A stretch of DNA of 13,994 bases from Bin5 sp034428435 (GTDB taxonomy: Bacteria; Chloroflexota; Anaerolineae; Caldilineales; Caldilineaceae): assembly GCA_034428435.1 (NCBI GenBank), contig DAOUHY010000144.1, positions 1 to 13,994 of the forward strand, written 5' to 3'. Below are positions 1 through 6,825 of this stretch, one piece after another. The number at the start of each line of letters is the position of its first letter. The first letter of the stretch is position 1. The notes under the pieces are model-generated. The model made no database searches. It saw only the letters and a program-made list of their open reading frames with translations, and was not told the origin of the DNA. Both the position numbers and the translations under genes were made by a program.

Positions 1-228
1 GACGCTGGGGTGGTCGGCGTTGTCCCAGGTGATTTTGAGGAGGCAGTCGCGGTAGTGGTTGCGCTGCGTCATCCAGATGTGGGTGAGGAGGCCGGGGCCG
101 TGGATGTCGGCGAGGACGCGAGACTCGCCGGCCGGGATGGTCCAGCGATCCTGGTTGCGGCCGGTGATGTCCCAGGAAGAGACGCGGCCGGTGCGCGCGT
201 TGGTGATGGTTGAGATATCTGCCAGCAT
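1..228 (-). CDS. DUF2961 / glycoside hydrolase family 172 protein, N-terminal fragment
   Basis: This is a partial gene: the first 76 codons, with the rest running off the left edge. Read on the minus strand from the ATG at 228-226, it begins MLADISTITNARTGRVSSWD. It then shows the DUF2961 opening pattern: S17-S18-W19-D20 followed by TGRNQDRW, I31-P-A-G-E, a D41-I-H-G-P-G segment, T49-H-I-W-M and a later K-I-T-W-D-N-A-D-H-P. These are hallmarks of the family now classed as GH172, whose characterised members act on fructose- or arabinose-containing glycans. A GGAG lies about 9 bases before the ATG, which supports this start. No signal peptide is visible, so a cytoplasmic location is inferred. 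It is divergent from the importer operon, suggesting that it processes the imported sugar. The family call is from memory of the conserved N-terminus; the substrate is unknown. Confidence 0.78.
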   Translation of the reverse strand, partial: MLADISTITNARTGRVSSWDITGRNQDRWTIPAGESRVLADIHGPGLLTHIWMTQRNHYRDCLLKITWDNADHPSV

Positions 229-368
229 GGGTCTGGTGCTCCGTGGCAAGGTGGTTGAGAGTTTGGCAGTGAGAAGGTGTTCCGGAGATAGTAAGGGTCG
301 TAATGGTTGCGGGACCAGTTTTTCGTCTCAAGTCTGGAGTGGTTCCGCAGAAAATGAACAGAGGTTTT

Positions 369-397
369 TTGACGCTGATCTTCTCATCCCCTATAAT
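369..397 (+). promoter_or_regulatory. Sigma-70-type promoter of the importer operon
   Basis: The -35 box TTGACG (369-374) and the -10 box TATAAT (392-397) are separated by exactly 17 bases. The -10 is a perfect consensus match and the -35 matches at five of six positions. The start of transcription would be about 404, leaving a leader of about 180 bases before the ATG at 583. This is the best promoter match in the window. Confidence 0.75.
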
Positions 398-462
398 GTA
401 CCACGATCTCTGAACCGGAGTGAATCCCGCTGGAAATCTGAATTCTTGAATTGCCGAACCCG

Positions 463-492
463 CCAGGCTCATTGACAGTTGCTGTAGCCTGG
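463..492 (+). promoter_or_regulatory. Leader hairpin upstream of the binding-protein gene
   Basis: Perfect 7-base arms CCAGGCT (463-469) and AGCCTGG (486-492) enclose a second stem ACAG/CTGT (475-478 with 482-485) with a 3-base loop. It lies in the predicted 5' leader, downstream of the promoter at 369-397. It could be an mRNA structure or a dyad operator; the sequence does not distinguish these. Confidence 0.45.
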
Positions 493-582
493 ATGGTGGC
501 GCAATCAGAGTACAGAAATCCGAACATGAGACGCTCGGTTCGGAACATCGGTCAAATCACCACGAGAACAGGAGCCAAAGCA

Positions 583-2310
583 ATGACAAGTAAGTTGAAC
601 ACGCCCCAGCAGGCGGACAACGAAGCTCGCAATGTTGGCCGCCGTACTTTTCTGAAGATGATGGCAGCTGGCGCTGCCGCATCGGCACTGGCCGCGTGTG
701 CGGCCGGCGCGCCGGCTGAGGTGGCTGCTCCCGCCGCTGCGCCGACGGCAGTACCGACACCCGAGGCTGTTGCCGGGGCCGGCATGATGCGGCCGGAAGG
801 CAACCCGGTACGCGGCGGCACGCTGCGGACTGCTTTCGGTGTGACGATGTCGCACTTTGACGCCCACCAGGGCGGCGGTACCCATGTTCTTAGCCACATG
901 TACAACAACCTGGTACGCAACAACCTGGTAGACGGACTCCGCACGATCATCCCCGACCTGGCCGAGAGCTGGGAAGTAGGTGAAGGCGGCCTGTCCTACA
1001 CCTTTGCGCTGCGTGAGGGTGTTACCTACCATGACGGCGAAGCATTCTCTGCCCAAGATGTGGTGGCGACATTCAACCGCATCCTTGATCCGCCGGAGGG
1101 CATTGTCAGCCCGTTGAAGGCCAACTTCACCTTTGTGGACTCGGTCGAGGCGGAGGATGACATGACGGTGCGGTTCAATCTGAGCTCGCCGCGACCGTTC
1201 TTCCTCAACCTGCTGACGCCGACAAATGCGTTGATCTACTCGAAGAAGTCGCTGGAGGAGCACAACTACGATCTGCGCGAGGTCATCGCCCCGGGGACGG
1301 GCGCGTTCCGCTTTGTCGACCATCTGCCGGCGGAGAAGTGGATACTTGAGGCCAATCCGGACTACTGGGATCCGGAGCTTCCCTATGTGGACGGGATCGA
1401 GTTGCTGCACGTGCCGGCGTGGTCTGACCGCGGCACGGCGGTGCTTACGGACCAGGCTGACATGTCGTGGAACGTCGCCAAAGAGACTTGGGACGAGGGC
1501 AAGAATCGCCCCGAATCTGTGCAGGCCAACCAACTCGCCAACTTCGGCGCGTATTGGGTTTTCATCAATAACCGCGAGTCACCTTTTGACGACCCCCGAG
1601 TGCGCAAGGCGATCCATCTGGCAGTCAGCAAGCAGAATCTGGCGGCTGCGTTCGGCACGCAGGAGTTGATCAACATTACGCGCTGGGTACCCCAGGGTGA
1701 TCCCTACGCCACAACGCCAGAAGAGCTGTCGACGATGCCCGGCTACAGGGCGGACAAGGAAGAGGATATCGCGACGGCGCAGCAGTTGATGGCCGACGCC
1801 GGATACGGTGACGGCCTGTCGGGTGTTGAACTGCTGGCGGCAGCCGGGCCTCAGGGCGAACTGCTGGCCCCCGCCTTCCAGGACATGCTCAAGCGTCATC
1901 TGAACATCGAGACAGAGATCCGCATTGTCGAACGTGCGCTGCTTGGCTCTGAACAGCAGTCGGGCAACTACCAGTTGATGGTGCACACGCGCGGTCACAG
2001 TGTTTCCGACATCTCGCCGCGCGGCAACCTGTGGTGGGCCACTGGCGGTTCGCAGAATTTCGGCGGCTACAGCAACCCGGACTTCGACGCACTGCTGGCC
2101 ACGATCGACGTAGAACTGGACGTCGAGACTCGCACAGGTCAGATTGCCGATGCGCAGAATATGCTGGACGAGAACCCGCCGGAGTACCTGGTGGGATACA
2201 CTTACCACCTACCTATGTGGAACAATCGCGTTCATGGCTTAGCTCTGGACAGGCGAATCTTCGCCGAGTGGGGCCGCATGGAGACGGTCTGGATCGACCC
2301 TGATGCATAG
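583..2310 (+). CDS. ABC transporter substrate-binding lipoprotein, family 5 (Opp/Dpp type), Tat-exported
   Basis: Extracytoplasmic lipid-anchored solute receptor for the two adjacent permeases. The chosen start gives 575 residues and is preceded by GGAG (571-574) at 8 bases. The N-terminus has a twin-arginine motif G19-R20-R21-T-F-L-K, a hydrophobic Ala-rich segment and a lipobox L36-A-A-C39. An Ala/Pro/Thr linker follows (about residues 40-65). Family 5 landmarks follow: GGTLR near 78-82, a L-A-E-S-W region near 126-130 leading to TFALREGVTYHDGEAFSAQDV (about 140-160), N258-P-D-Y-W-D, and F335-D-D-P-R-V-R-K-A near 335-343. Length is normal for the family. Family 5 members bind peptides, nickel or oligosaccharides. 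The GH172, cupin and dehydrogenase neighbours favour a sugar ligand here, which is inference. Family assignment is firm; the ligand is unknown. Confidence 0.93.
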   Translation: MTSKLNTPQQADNEARNVGRRTFLKMMAAGAAASALAACAAGAPAEVAAPAAAPTAVPTPEAVAGAGMMRPEGNPVRGGTLRTAFGVTMSHFDAHQGGGTHVLSHMYNNLVRNNLVDGLRTIIPDLAESWEVGEGGLSYTFALREGVTYHDGEAFSAQDVVATFNRILDPPEGIVSPLKANFTFVDSVEAEDDMTVRFNLSSPRPFFLNLLTPTNALIYSKKSLEEHNYDLREVIAPGTGAFRFVDHLPAEKWILEANPDYWDPELPYVDGIELLHVPAWSDRGTAVLTDQADMSWNVAKETWDEGKNRPESVQANQLANFGAYWVFINNRESPFDDPRVRKAIHLAVSKQNLAAAFGTQELINITRWVPQGDPYATTPEELSTMPGYRADKEEDIATAQQLMADAGYGDGLSGVELLAAAGPQGELLAPAFQDMLKRHLNIETEIRIVERALLGSEQQSGNYQLMVHTRGHSVSDISPRGNLWWATGGSQNFGGYSNPDFDALLATIDVELDVETRTGQIADAQNMLDENPPEYLVGYTYHLPMWNNRVHGLALDRRIFAEWGRMETVWIDPDA

Positions 2311-2327
2311 AGAGGCGACTGTTGCCC

Positions 2328-2358
2328 GTGATCCGTAGTCTGTGAAGATGCGGATTAC
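2328..2358 (+). repeat. Small hairpin just after the binding-protein stop
   Basis: GTGATCCG (2328-2335) pairs with CGGATTAC (2351-2358), 8 pairs including one G-U, around a 15-base loop. It lies 17 bases past the stop codon and ahead of the larger hairpin at 2413-2461. No T-run follows. It may help protect the 3' end of the binding-protein message. Confidence 0.3.
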
Positions 2359-2412
2359 GGCAACTGTACGCTGAATTCGTCAGCCGAGGTGGTTGCGAAC
2401 AATTGAAAACCA

Positions 2413-2461
2413 AATGGGCGGCGCGACGATGCCCGGTCGCCGGGCTGTTGCGCCGCCCATT
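2413..2461 (+). promoter_or_regulatory. Long intercistronic hairpin between binding protein and permease genes
   Basis: Positions 2413-2428 pair with 2446-2461 (16 pairs, two of them G-U). After a 2-base bulge, GCCCGG (2431-2436) pairs with CCGGGC (2440-2445) around a 3-base TCG loop. No run of T follows (TTCGATGAAG), so it is not a textbook intrinsic terminator. Its place after the receptor gene and before the permease genes matches known RNA-stabilising or partially attenuating hairpins, such as those between malE and malF. A likely result is more receptor than permease. Confidence 0.65.
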
Positions 2462-2494
2462 CGATGAAGCAAAGCGGAATTCCTGCAGACGCTC

Positions 2495-3454
2495 ATGTCA
2501 AAGTACCTTCTCAACCGCCTGCTGATCGCCATCCCGACCATATTTGGCGTAACTGTATTGATTTTCCTGGCGATGCGAGTGATTCCAGGCGATCCGCTGC
2601 AGTTGATCGTGTCTGAGTCGGACGGGATATATGTTCTGAGTGAAGAGGAGTTGCAGGCTGTGCGCGCCAGTCTGGGGTTGGATCAGCCTTATTACATTCA
2701 GTATTACGATTGGATGCGGCAGGTGATCAGCGGAGATATGGGTTCGTCTTTCTGGAACAAGGAGCCGATCAGCGGCATGATCCTGCGGCGGGGGCCGATC
2801 TCGGCACAGATAGCGATCATGGCAGTGCTGCTGTCATGGCTGATCGGGGTGCCGATTGGGATGCTGAGTGCGATGTGGCGCAATTCACTGATGGACCATC
2901 TGTCGCGAGTCGGCATTACGGTCTTTATCGCGGTGCCAAGCTACTGGCTGGGCCTGCTGATCATTCTTTTTTCAGTTCTGGTCTTTACCTGGCGACCTCC
3001 GATTACGATAATCCAGTTGTGGGAGGATCCATTAGGCAATCTATCGATGACAGTGCTTCCAGCCATGGCGCTGGGGCTGGGTCTTTCGGCGGCGACGGCG
3101 CGCATGGCGCGTTCGGCGGCGCTGGAGGTGCTGTTTGAGGATTATATCCGGACGGCGCGGGCCAAGGGCCTGCGGGAGACGCTGGTGGTGTGGCGTCATG
3201 TCTTTAAAAACGCGATGCTGCCGGTCGTCACGACGACGGGGCTGGCTTTGGGCGGCTTGCTGGGCGGCGCGGTTTCGGTGGAGACAGCGTTTGCGGTGCC
3301 CGGCCTTGGCAAGCTGCTGGTGCAGGGGATGACCGAGCGGGACTGGATGATGATCCAGAACCTCGTTCTACTGTATGGCTTGATATACGTCATTATCAAT
3401 CTTCTTGTCGATCTCAGTTACGCGTTTTTGGATCCCCGCATTCGCTACGAATAG
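2495..3454 (+). CDS. ABC transporter permease, OppB/DppB type
   Basis: Inner-membrane permease subunit of the importer, 319 residues, a normal length. The N-terminus MSKYLLNRLLIAIPTIFGVT is the standard OppB/DppB first membrane span, followed by VIPGDP (29-34). A long external loop (about 35-100) contains L60-G-L-D-Q-P. Further spans lie near 103-125, 137-165, 185-203, 244-266 and 289-309. The cytoplasmic EAA loop that contacts the ATPase is at 216-243, with A221-R-A-K-G and L242-P. The C-terminus ends L312-D-P-R-I-R-Y, as usual. The start is fixed by homology rather than by a good ribosome binding site: only GCGGAA lies 15-20 bases upstream, so translation may be weak. Its partner is the next gene; the ATPase is not in the window. 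Confidence 0.94.
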   Translation: MSKYLLNRLLIAIPTIFGVTVLIFLAMRVIPGDPLQLIVSESDGIYVLSEEELQAVRASLGLDQPYYIQYYDWMRQVISGDMGSSFWNKEPISGMILRRGPISAQIAIMAVLLSWLIGVPIGMLSAMWRNSLMDHLSRVGITVFIAVPSYWLGLLIILFSVLVFTWRPPITIIQLWEDPLGNLSMTVLPAMALGLGLSAATARMARSAALEVLFEDYIRTARAKGLRETLVVWRHVFKNAMLPVVTTTGLALGGLLGGAVSVETAFAVPGLGKLLVQGMTERDWMMIQNLVLLYGLIYVIINLLVDLSYAFLDPRIRYE

Positions 3455-3524
3455 TGGATAGTGGGCTGCGGCCGGCGGTCCGGTGTACTAAAGCCGCCAC
3501 CCTCTGAAAAACGGCTACTATCCA
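3455..3524. repeat. Inverted repeat bounding the gap between the two permease genes
   Basis: Right after the first permease stop lies TGGATAGT (3455-3462), whose exact reverse complement ACTATCCA is at 3517-3524. A smaller stem GGCGG/CCGCC (3474-3478 with 3494-3498) lies inside. The left arm is part of a tandem heptamer ATAGTGG x2 (3451-3464). It could fold in the intercistronic RNA or be an intergenic repeat relic. Confidence 0.4.
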
Positions 3525-3542
3525 CACACTGAGGGAGCCTAC

Positions 3543-4472
3543 ATGGCTACAACTAGCGCGGCGCCTGCCGATTCCGAAGGTATCGTTCTCGATATAGAGG
3601 GCCAGCGCCCGCATGTCTTGCTCCGATTCAGCAGTGCGGTGGGACGCTTTGCGCAGTCCTCGCCTATCGGGATGGTGGCGGTGGGCATCTGGCTGCTGAT
3701 GTTCGTAATGGCTGTTTTTGCGCCTATTCTTTCGCCTTACGATCCGCTGGAGGCCGACTACGGCGCGATACGCGCGGCGCCGACCGCAGAGCACATTCTG
3801 GGCACCGATCAGTTGGGGCGCGACCTGTTGAGCCGCATCATTTACGGTGCGCGCATCACGCTGATCGTGAGTATCACGGCGGTATTCGTTGGCGATTTGA
3901 TCGGTTTTGTGTGGGGCATTGCGAGCGGGTACCTGGGGCAGCGATTCGATCTGATCAGCCAGCGGGTTGTGGACGTGCTGATGTCCTTTCCCGGTCTAAT
4001 CCTGGCGCTGCTGCTGCTGGTGGTCCTGGGAGCGGGGCTGGTGACAGTTATCGTCGCCATCTCGGTAACGCGGATTCCCTCGGCCACGCGGATTACGCGT
4101 GCGGTGGTACTTTCGATCAAGGAGACCTCCTACGTCGAAGCGGCCAAGATGATCGGGGCGTCGAATGTGCGGATCATGGTGCGTCATGTTGCGCCGCAGG
4201 CGGTTGCGCCGATATTGGTGGTGGCGACGCTGCATCTGGGCGGCGCGATTTTCGCGGAGTCGGCATTGAGTTTTCTGGGGATGGGGATTCCGCCACCGGC
4301 GCCGAGTTGGGGCAATATGCTGGGCGGTGTGCTGGCCGCGGCGTTTCGGCCGCCGTGGTGGCTGGTGATCTTTCCGGGCGTGGCAATCACAGTTGCGATT
4401 ATGGCTGCCAACCTCTTTGGCGACGCTTTCAGGGACTTCCTCGATCCCAAGCTGCGGCGGCGGATTGATTGA
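3543..4472 (+). CDS. ABC transporter permease, OppC/DppC type
   Basis: Second membrane subunit, 309 residues, pairing with the OppB-like protein to form the channel. The N-terminal tail (1-40) is cytoplasmic. The OppC-N region covers about 41-65 and ends in F59-A-P-I-L-S-P-Y-D-P. Then come the family signature L86-G-T-D-Q-L-G-R-D-L and spans near 104-130, 150-175, 221-240 and 273-295. The EAA loop is at 196-223, with S196-Y-V-E-A-A and H215-V-A-P. It is followed by E239-S-A-L-S-F-L-G and P253-S-W-G. The C-terminus D301-P-K-L-R is typical. GAGGGAG (3531-3537) supports the ATG start. It is separated from the upstream permease by 88 bases containing an inverted repeat. No OppD/OppF ATPase follows, so the complex must borrow ATPases encoded elsewhere. 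Confidence 0.94.
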   Translation: MATTSAAPADSEGIVLDIEGQRPHVLLRFSSAVGRFAQSSPIGMVAVGIWLLMFVMAVFAPILSPYDPLEADYGAIRAAPTAEHILGTDQLGRDLLSRIIYGARITLIVSITAVFVGDLIGFVWGIASGYLGQRFDLISQRVVDVLMSFPGLILALLLLVVLGAGLVTVIVAISVTRIPSATRITRAVVLSIKETSYVEAAKMIGASNVRIMVRHVAPQAVAPILVVATLHLGGAIFAESALSFLGMGIPPPAPSWGNMLGGVLAAAFRPPWWLVIFPGVAITVAIMAANLFGDAFRDFLDPKLRRRID

Positions 4473-4514
4473 GGCTGCCGTGCCGTAGTTGGTATTTTCT
4501 TCTCAAGAGCACCC

Positions 4515-4544
4515 TCGACTTACCAGGATTTCACCTCCTATAGT
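4515..4544 (+). promoter_or_regulatory. Possible promoter for the cupin and dehydrogenase pair
   Basis: TCGACT (4515-4520) and TATAGT (4539-4544) are spaced by 18 bases. The -10 matches consensus at five of six positions, the -35 at four. The predicted start near 4551 would leave a leader of only about 17 bases containing the AAGGAG at 4556-4561. It would make the cupin and dehydrogenase partly independent of the importer promoter. Confidence 0.35.
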
Positions 4545-4567
4545 CACAAGCGAATAAGGAGAACGCC

Positions 4568-5218
4568 GTGCCCTTCCAGGTTCTGGACTTCCAAAAGGAC
4601 ATCCGCAATGTACTGACAACGCCGGAGATCCGCGCCCGCTTTTTGCAGGTGGACGTGGGCCATACGGCGCAGAGTCATACGCATGATTTGGGCCATGAGA
4701 TCTTTCTGATTTTGCAGGGGCAGGCAGAGTTCACGATTGAGGATCATGCCGAGGTGTTGGGGCCGGGTCAGCTTTGCATTGCGCTGACGGATGAGATGCA
4801 CCAGGTGCGCAATGTGGGGGATGAGCCGGTCATCATGTATCTGTCGGTCACGCCTCACATTCAGCCGACGCATACAATGTGGAATGAGGACGGCACGAAG
4901 AAGCCGCCACGCTTCGTGTTGAATACCGCCTACGACGTTGAGCCGGACCGCGAAACGGCGACCGATGAGTTGCTGGAGCAGCAGCTGGCCGCGGCCGAGG
5001 CATGGTTGGCCGCAGTCGAGACGAATACGCAGACGCAGAGGGAGCAGATCGCGGCCTACAGAGCGGCGCGGGAGGCAGGGGATGAGGAAGCTGCTTTGGC
5101 GGCCCGCGACGCGATGTGGGCGTCTCTTTACCCGGCTTTTCGAAGCGCCTTTGCCCTGGCAGACGCATGGAACAGCTTTACATCGCGCACGGTGGACACG
5201 GAATACACTGGTCCGTAG
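4568..5218 (+). CDS. Cupin-domain protein with helical C-terminal extension
   Basis: Small metal-binding beta-barrel protein of 216 residues, probably cytoplasmic, since no signal peptide is seen. The GTG start is 6 bases after AAGGAG (4556-4561). Cupin motif 1 is complete: G31-x5-H37-x-H39-x4-E44-x6-G51, giving two His and one Glu as metal ligands. Motif 2 supplies P66-G67 and H78-x3-N82. After about residue 100 comes a segment with N103-Q-P-like surface character and then a charged, Ala-rich, probably helical stretch (about 125-205), which ordinary single-domain cupins lack. Cupins of this type act as sugar isomerases, epimerases, dioxygenases or regulators. Position between a permease and a Gfo/Idh/MocA gene suggests sugar or sugar-acid modification. 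The exact reaction cannot be called. Confidence 0.82.
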   Translation: MPFQVLDFQKDIRNVLTTPEIRARFLQVDVGHTAQSHTHDLGHEIFLILQGQAEFTIEDHAEVLGPGQLCIALTDEMHQVRNVGDEPVIMYLSVTPHIQPTHTMWNEDGTKKPPRFVLNTAYDVEPDRETATDELLEQQLAAAEAWLAAVETNTQTQREQIAAYRAAREAGDEEAALAARDAMWASLYPAFRSAFALADAWNSFTSRTVDTEYTGP

Positions 5219-5275
5219 TTAGGTTGAAACGATTTACTCACCTATTTCCACTGACAACCGACCGGAGAAAAGAAA

Positions 5276-6343
5276 GTGAGACGAGTTAAGATCGGCATCA
5301 TCGGATGCGGGGCGATCGCCCAGGTGCATCATATGCCCAATTTGAAGGAGCTGCAGGACGAGTTCGAGGTGACGGCTGTCTGCGACGTGTCGGTCGGTGC
5401 GGCCCAGTACGTGGCCAACCGCTTTCACGTGCCCCAGTACTTTACGGACTACCGCGATCTGCTGGCCTCTGACGTGGAGGCGGTGATCCTGTGTCAGACG
5501 GACCCGAAAAAGGGTGTGGCGGTTGACGCTTTTGACGCGGGCAAGCACGCCTTCGTGGAGAAGCCGGTGTGCTTCTCATTGCAGGAGTGCGACGAGATGA
5601 TCGAGGCGTGCCAGCGCGCGGGTACGGTGGGGCAGGCGGGCTATATGAAGGTCTATGACCCGGCGTTTGAGCGGGCCAAGCAGGAAGCGGCCGATATGGA
5701 TGTGCGTTTTGTGCAGATCAATCATCTGCACCCGAACAATGCGTTGCATCTGCAGCAGTTCGACGTACGCAGCTTCGGTGATCTGCCGGAGGGGGCGATC
5801 GAGAGTGCGATGACAGGGCGGCAGGCGGCACGAGAGCAGGCGATCGGGGAGGTGCCGCCGCACGTAGAGCGGGCGTTTCATCTGCTGTCGGGAAGCATGA
5901 TTCACGATCTGTACGGTTTGCGAGAGATCATGGGCCTGCCCGTCGAGGTGTCGCATACGGAGATCTGGCAAGAGGGCCGGGCCGTTACATTCACGTTGGT
6001 CTATGAGAACGGCGCGCGGTGCGTGGGAACGTGGATCGATCTGCCCGATTTGTGGGACTTCAAGGAGACGCTGGAGATCTACGGAGACGACAAACGGGTC
6101 ATTGTGGCGTACCCGACCGGTTTTTCGCGGGGCATTCTGTCGACGGTGTCGATCCAGGGTATTGACAGCGAGGGCAGGACCTACCGGACCGAGCCTTATA
6201 TTGATTGGGACAGCGCATTTGTTAGGGAGCTGCAGCATTTCCACAGTTGCATTGTCGACGGCAAGGCGTCGCGGACCTCGCTGGAGCATGCGCGCAAGGA
6301 TGTCAAGCTGATTATTGACATTATTGGGGCGTACAAAGGTTAG
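5276..6343 (+). CDS. Gfo/Idh/MocA family NAD(P)-dependent oxidoreductase
   Basis: Cytoplasmic dehydrogenase of 355 residues, a normal family length. The N-terminal Rossmann fold has V4-K-I-G-I-I-G10-C-G12-A-I-A15. The acidic residue D37 at the end of the second strand would favour NAD over NADP. The family signature E95-K96-P97 lies in HAFVEKPVCF. The C-terminal substrate-binding domain begins near G122-Y-M-K-V. These enzymes oxidise or epimerise hydroxyls of sugars, inositols and sugar acids. The GTG start follows GGAG (5264-5267) by 8 bases. It lies 57 bases after the cupin gene and is likely co-transcribed, forming the catabolic end of the importer locus. The substrate is unknown. Confidence 0.93.
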   Translation: MRRVKIGIIGCGAIAQVHHMPNLKELQDEFEVTAVCDVSVGAAQYVANRFHVPQYFTDYRDLLASDVEAVILCQTDPKKGVAVDAFDAGKHAFVEKPVCFSLQECDEMIEACQRAGTVGQAGYMKVYDPAFERAKQEAADMDVRFVQINHLHPNNALHLQQFDVRSFGDLPEGAIESAMTGRQAAREQAIGEVPPHVERAFHLLSGSMIHDLYGLREIMGLPVEVSHTEIWQEGRAVTFTLVYENGARCVGTWIDLPDLWDFKETLEIYGDDKRVIVAYPTGFSRGILSTVSIQGIDSEGRTYRTEPYIDWDSAFVRELQHFHSCIVDGKASRTSLEHARKDVKLIIDIIGAYKG

Positions 6344-6507
6344 CGACTTAGTTTTGGTTCGTATTGCGTATGGCGCCTCTGGAGTGCCGTCGGGGCTTTT
6401 TCGGGGCAGCACAGGCTGGGCGTTCCGGGATAGGAAGGCTAATTGCTGGGATGAGAGTCTGTGGCATGGGAAAGTCTTGGCGAAGGGCTATGGCTCCCCG
6501 GGAGGGA

Positions 6508-6528
6508 AGGCCTGAACGGTTCGGGCCT
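6508..6528 (+). terminator. Hairpin downstream of the dehydrogenase; possible terminator without T-run
   Basis: AGGCCTGAA (6508-6516) pairs with TTCGGGCCT (6520-6528), 9 pairs including one G-U, with a CGG loop. The bases after it (GTCAGAGTCGG) lack a T-run. It lies about 165 bases past the dehydrogenase stop, so it could serve factor-dependent termination or RNA end protection. Weak call. Confidence 0.3.
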
Positions 6529-6720
6529 GTCAGAGTCGGAAGCCTGGGAAGTTGACCTGTAGCGAAAGCGAGCCTCATTGACAGCTAGGCGGGCGTGCAA
6601 AGAGGGTCACTAGAAAAGTAGAACTTGTCTGAGAAACAGAGCTGTTGTTTGAAGTCTTAACTCCCCCTCGAATGTCTACCGTGGGTCCCCCCGCTTGATT
6701 CAAGGTTCAATTGCCTTCAA

Positions 6721-6729
6721 TGGTATTAT
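6721..6729 (+). promoter_or_regulatory. Extended -10 promoter for the nitrilase-like gene
   Basis: TG (6721-6722), one base, then TATTAT (6724-6729) form an extended -10 element, which can work without a good -35; none is visible at 16-18 bases. The predicted start near 6736 gives a leader of about 90 bases. Confidence 0.45.
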
Positions 6730-6747
6730 GGAACCTGTCGCAAATTG

Positions 6748-6759
6748 GATAACGTTATC
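6748..6759. promoter_or_regulatory. Perfect palindrome GATAACGTTATC, candidate repressor operator
   Basis: A 12-base perfect dyad centred on CG, with AACGTT at its core, resembles LacI-family operators (central CpG). It would lie about 13-24 bases downstream of the start predicted from the extended -10 at 6721-6729, a classic site for repression. The regulator is not encoded in the window. Confidence 0.45.
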
Positions 6760-6825
6760 TGGATTGCGGTAGTTTGCTGCGATTCGGACAAGCGCTGAGA
6801 CTCGGAAACGGCCAGACTGCCTCAA

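Larger units (their letters stand above)
229..582. other. Divergent intergenic region between the GH172 gene and the binding-protein gene
   Basis: This stretch of 354 bases has no convincing gene. It holds the plus-strand sigma-70 promoter (369-397), a small AATTC/GAATT dyad (441-452) and a leader hairpin (463-492). An in-frame upstream extension of the binding protein from 451 is open, but it has no ribosome binding site and would place the Tat signal about 60 residues in. No convincing minus-strand promoter for the GH172 gene was found. Confidence 0.6.
6344..6825. other. Non-coding stretch upstream of the nitrilase-like gene
   Basis: These 482 bases contain only short unconvincing reading frames. 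They hold a hairpin (6508-6528), an extended -10 promoter (6721-6729) and a perfect 12-base palindrome (6748-6759). No tRNA cloverleaf or other RNA gene was recognised. Confidence 0.55.

Noticed and set aside
59..475. Plus-strand open frame of 138 codons
   Set aside because: It covers the GH172 start on the opposite strand, crosses the promoter at 369-397 and has no recognisable domain or ribosome binding site.
472..500. TTGACA as a second promoter -35 before the first binding protein
   Set aside because: No acceptable -10 at 16-18 bases; the sequence is better explained as part of the leader hairpin.
451..582. Longer start for the first binding protein
   Set aside because: Extending by 44 codons would bury the Tat signal, and the GGAG at 571-574 fits the ATG at 583.
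505..1533. Minus-strand open frame of 342 codons
   Set aside because: Antisense to the binding-protein gene, Arg/His-rich with no fold-like pattern; a by-product of GC-rich codon use.
5576..6412. Minus-strand open frame of 278 codons
   Set aside because: Antisense to the dehydrogenase, with low-complexity composition and no domain.
6315..6578. Short open frames in the gap after the dehydrogenase
   Set aside because: They overlap each other on both strands, lack ribosome binding sites, and show no domain or signal peptide.
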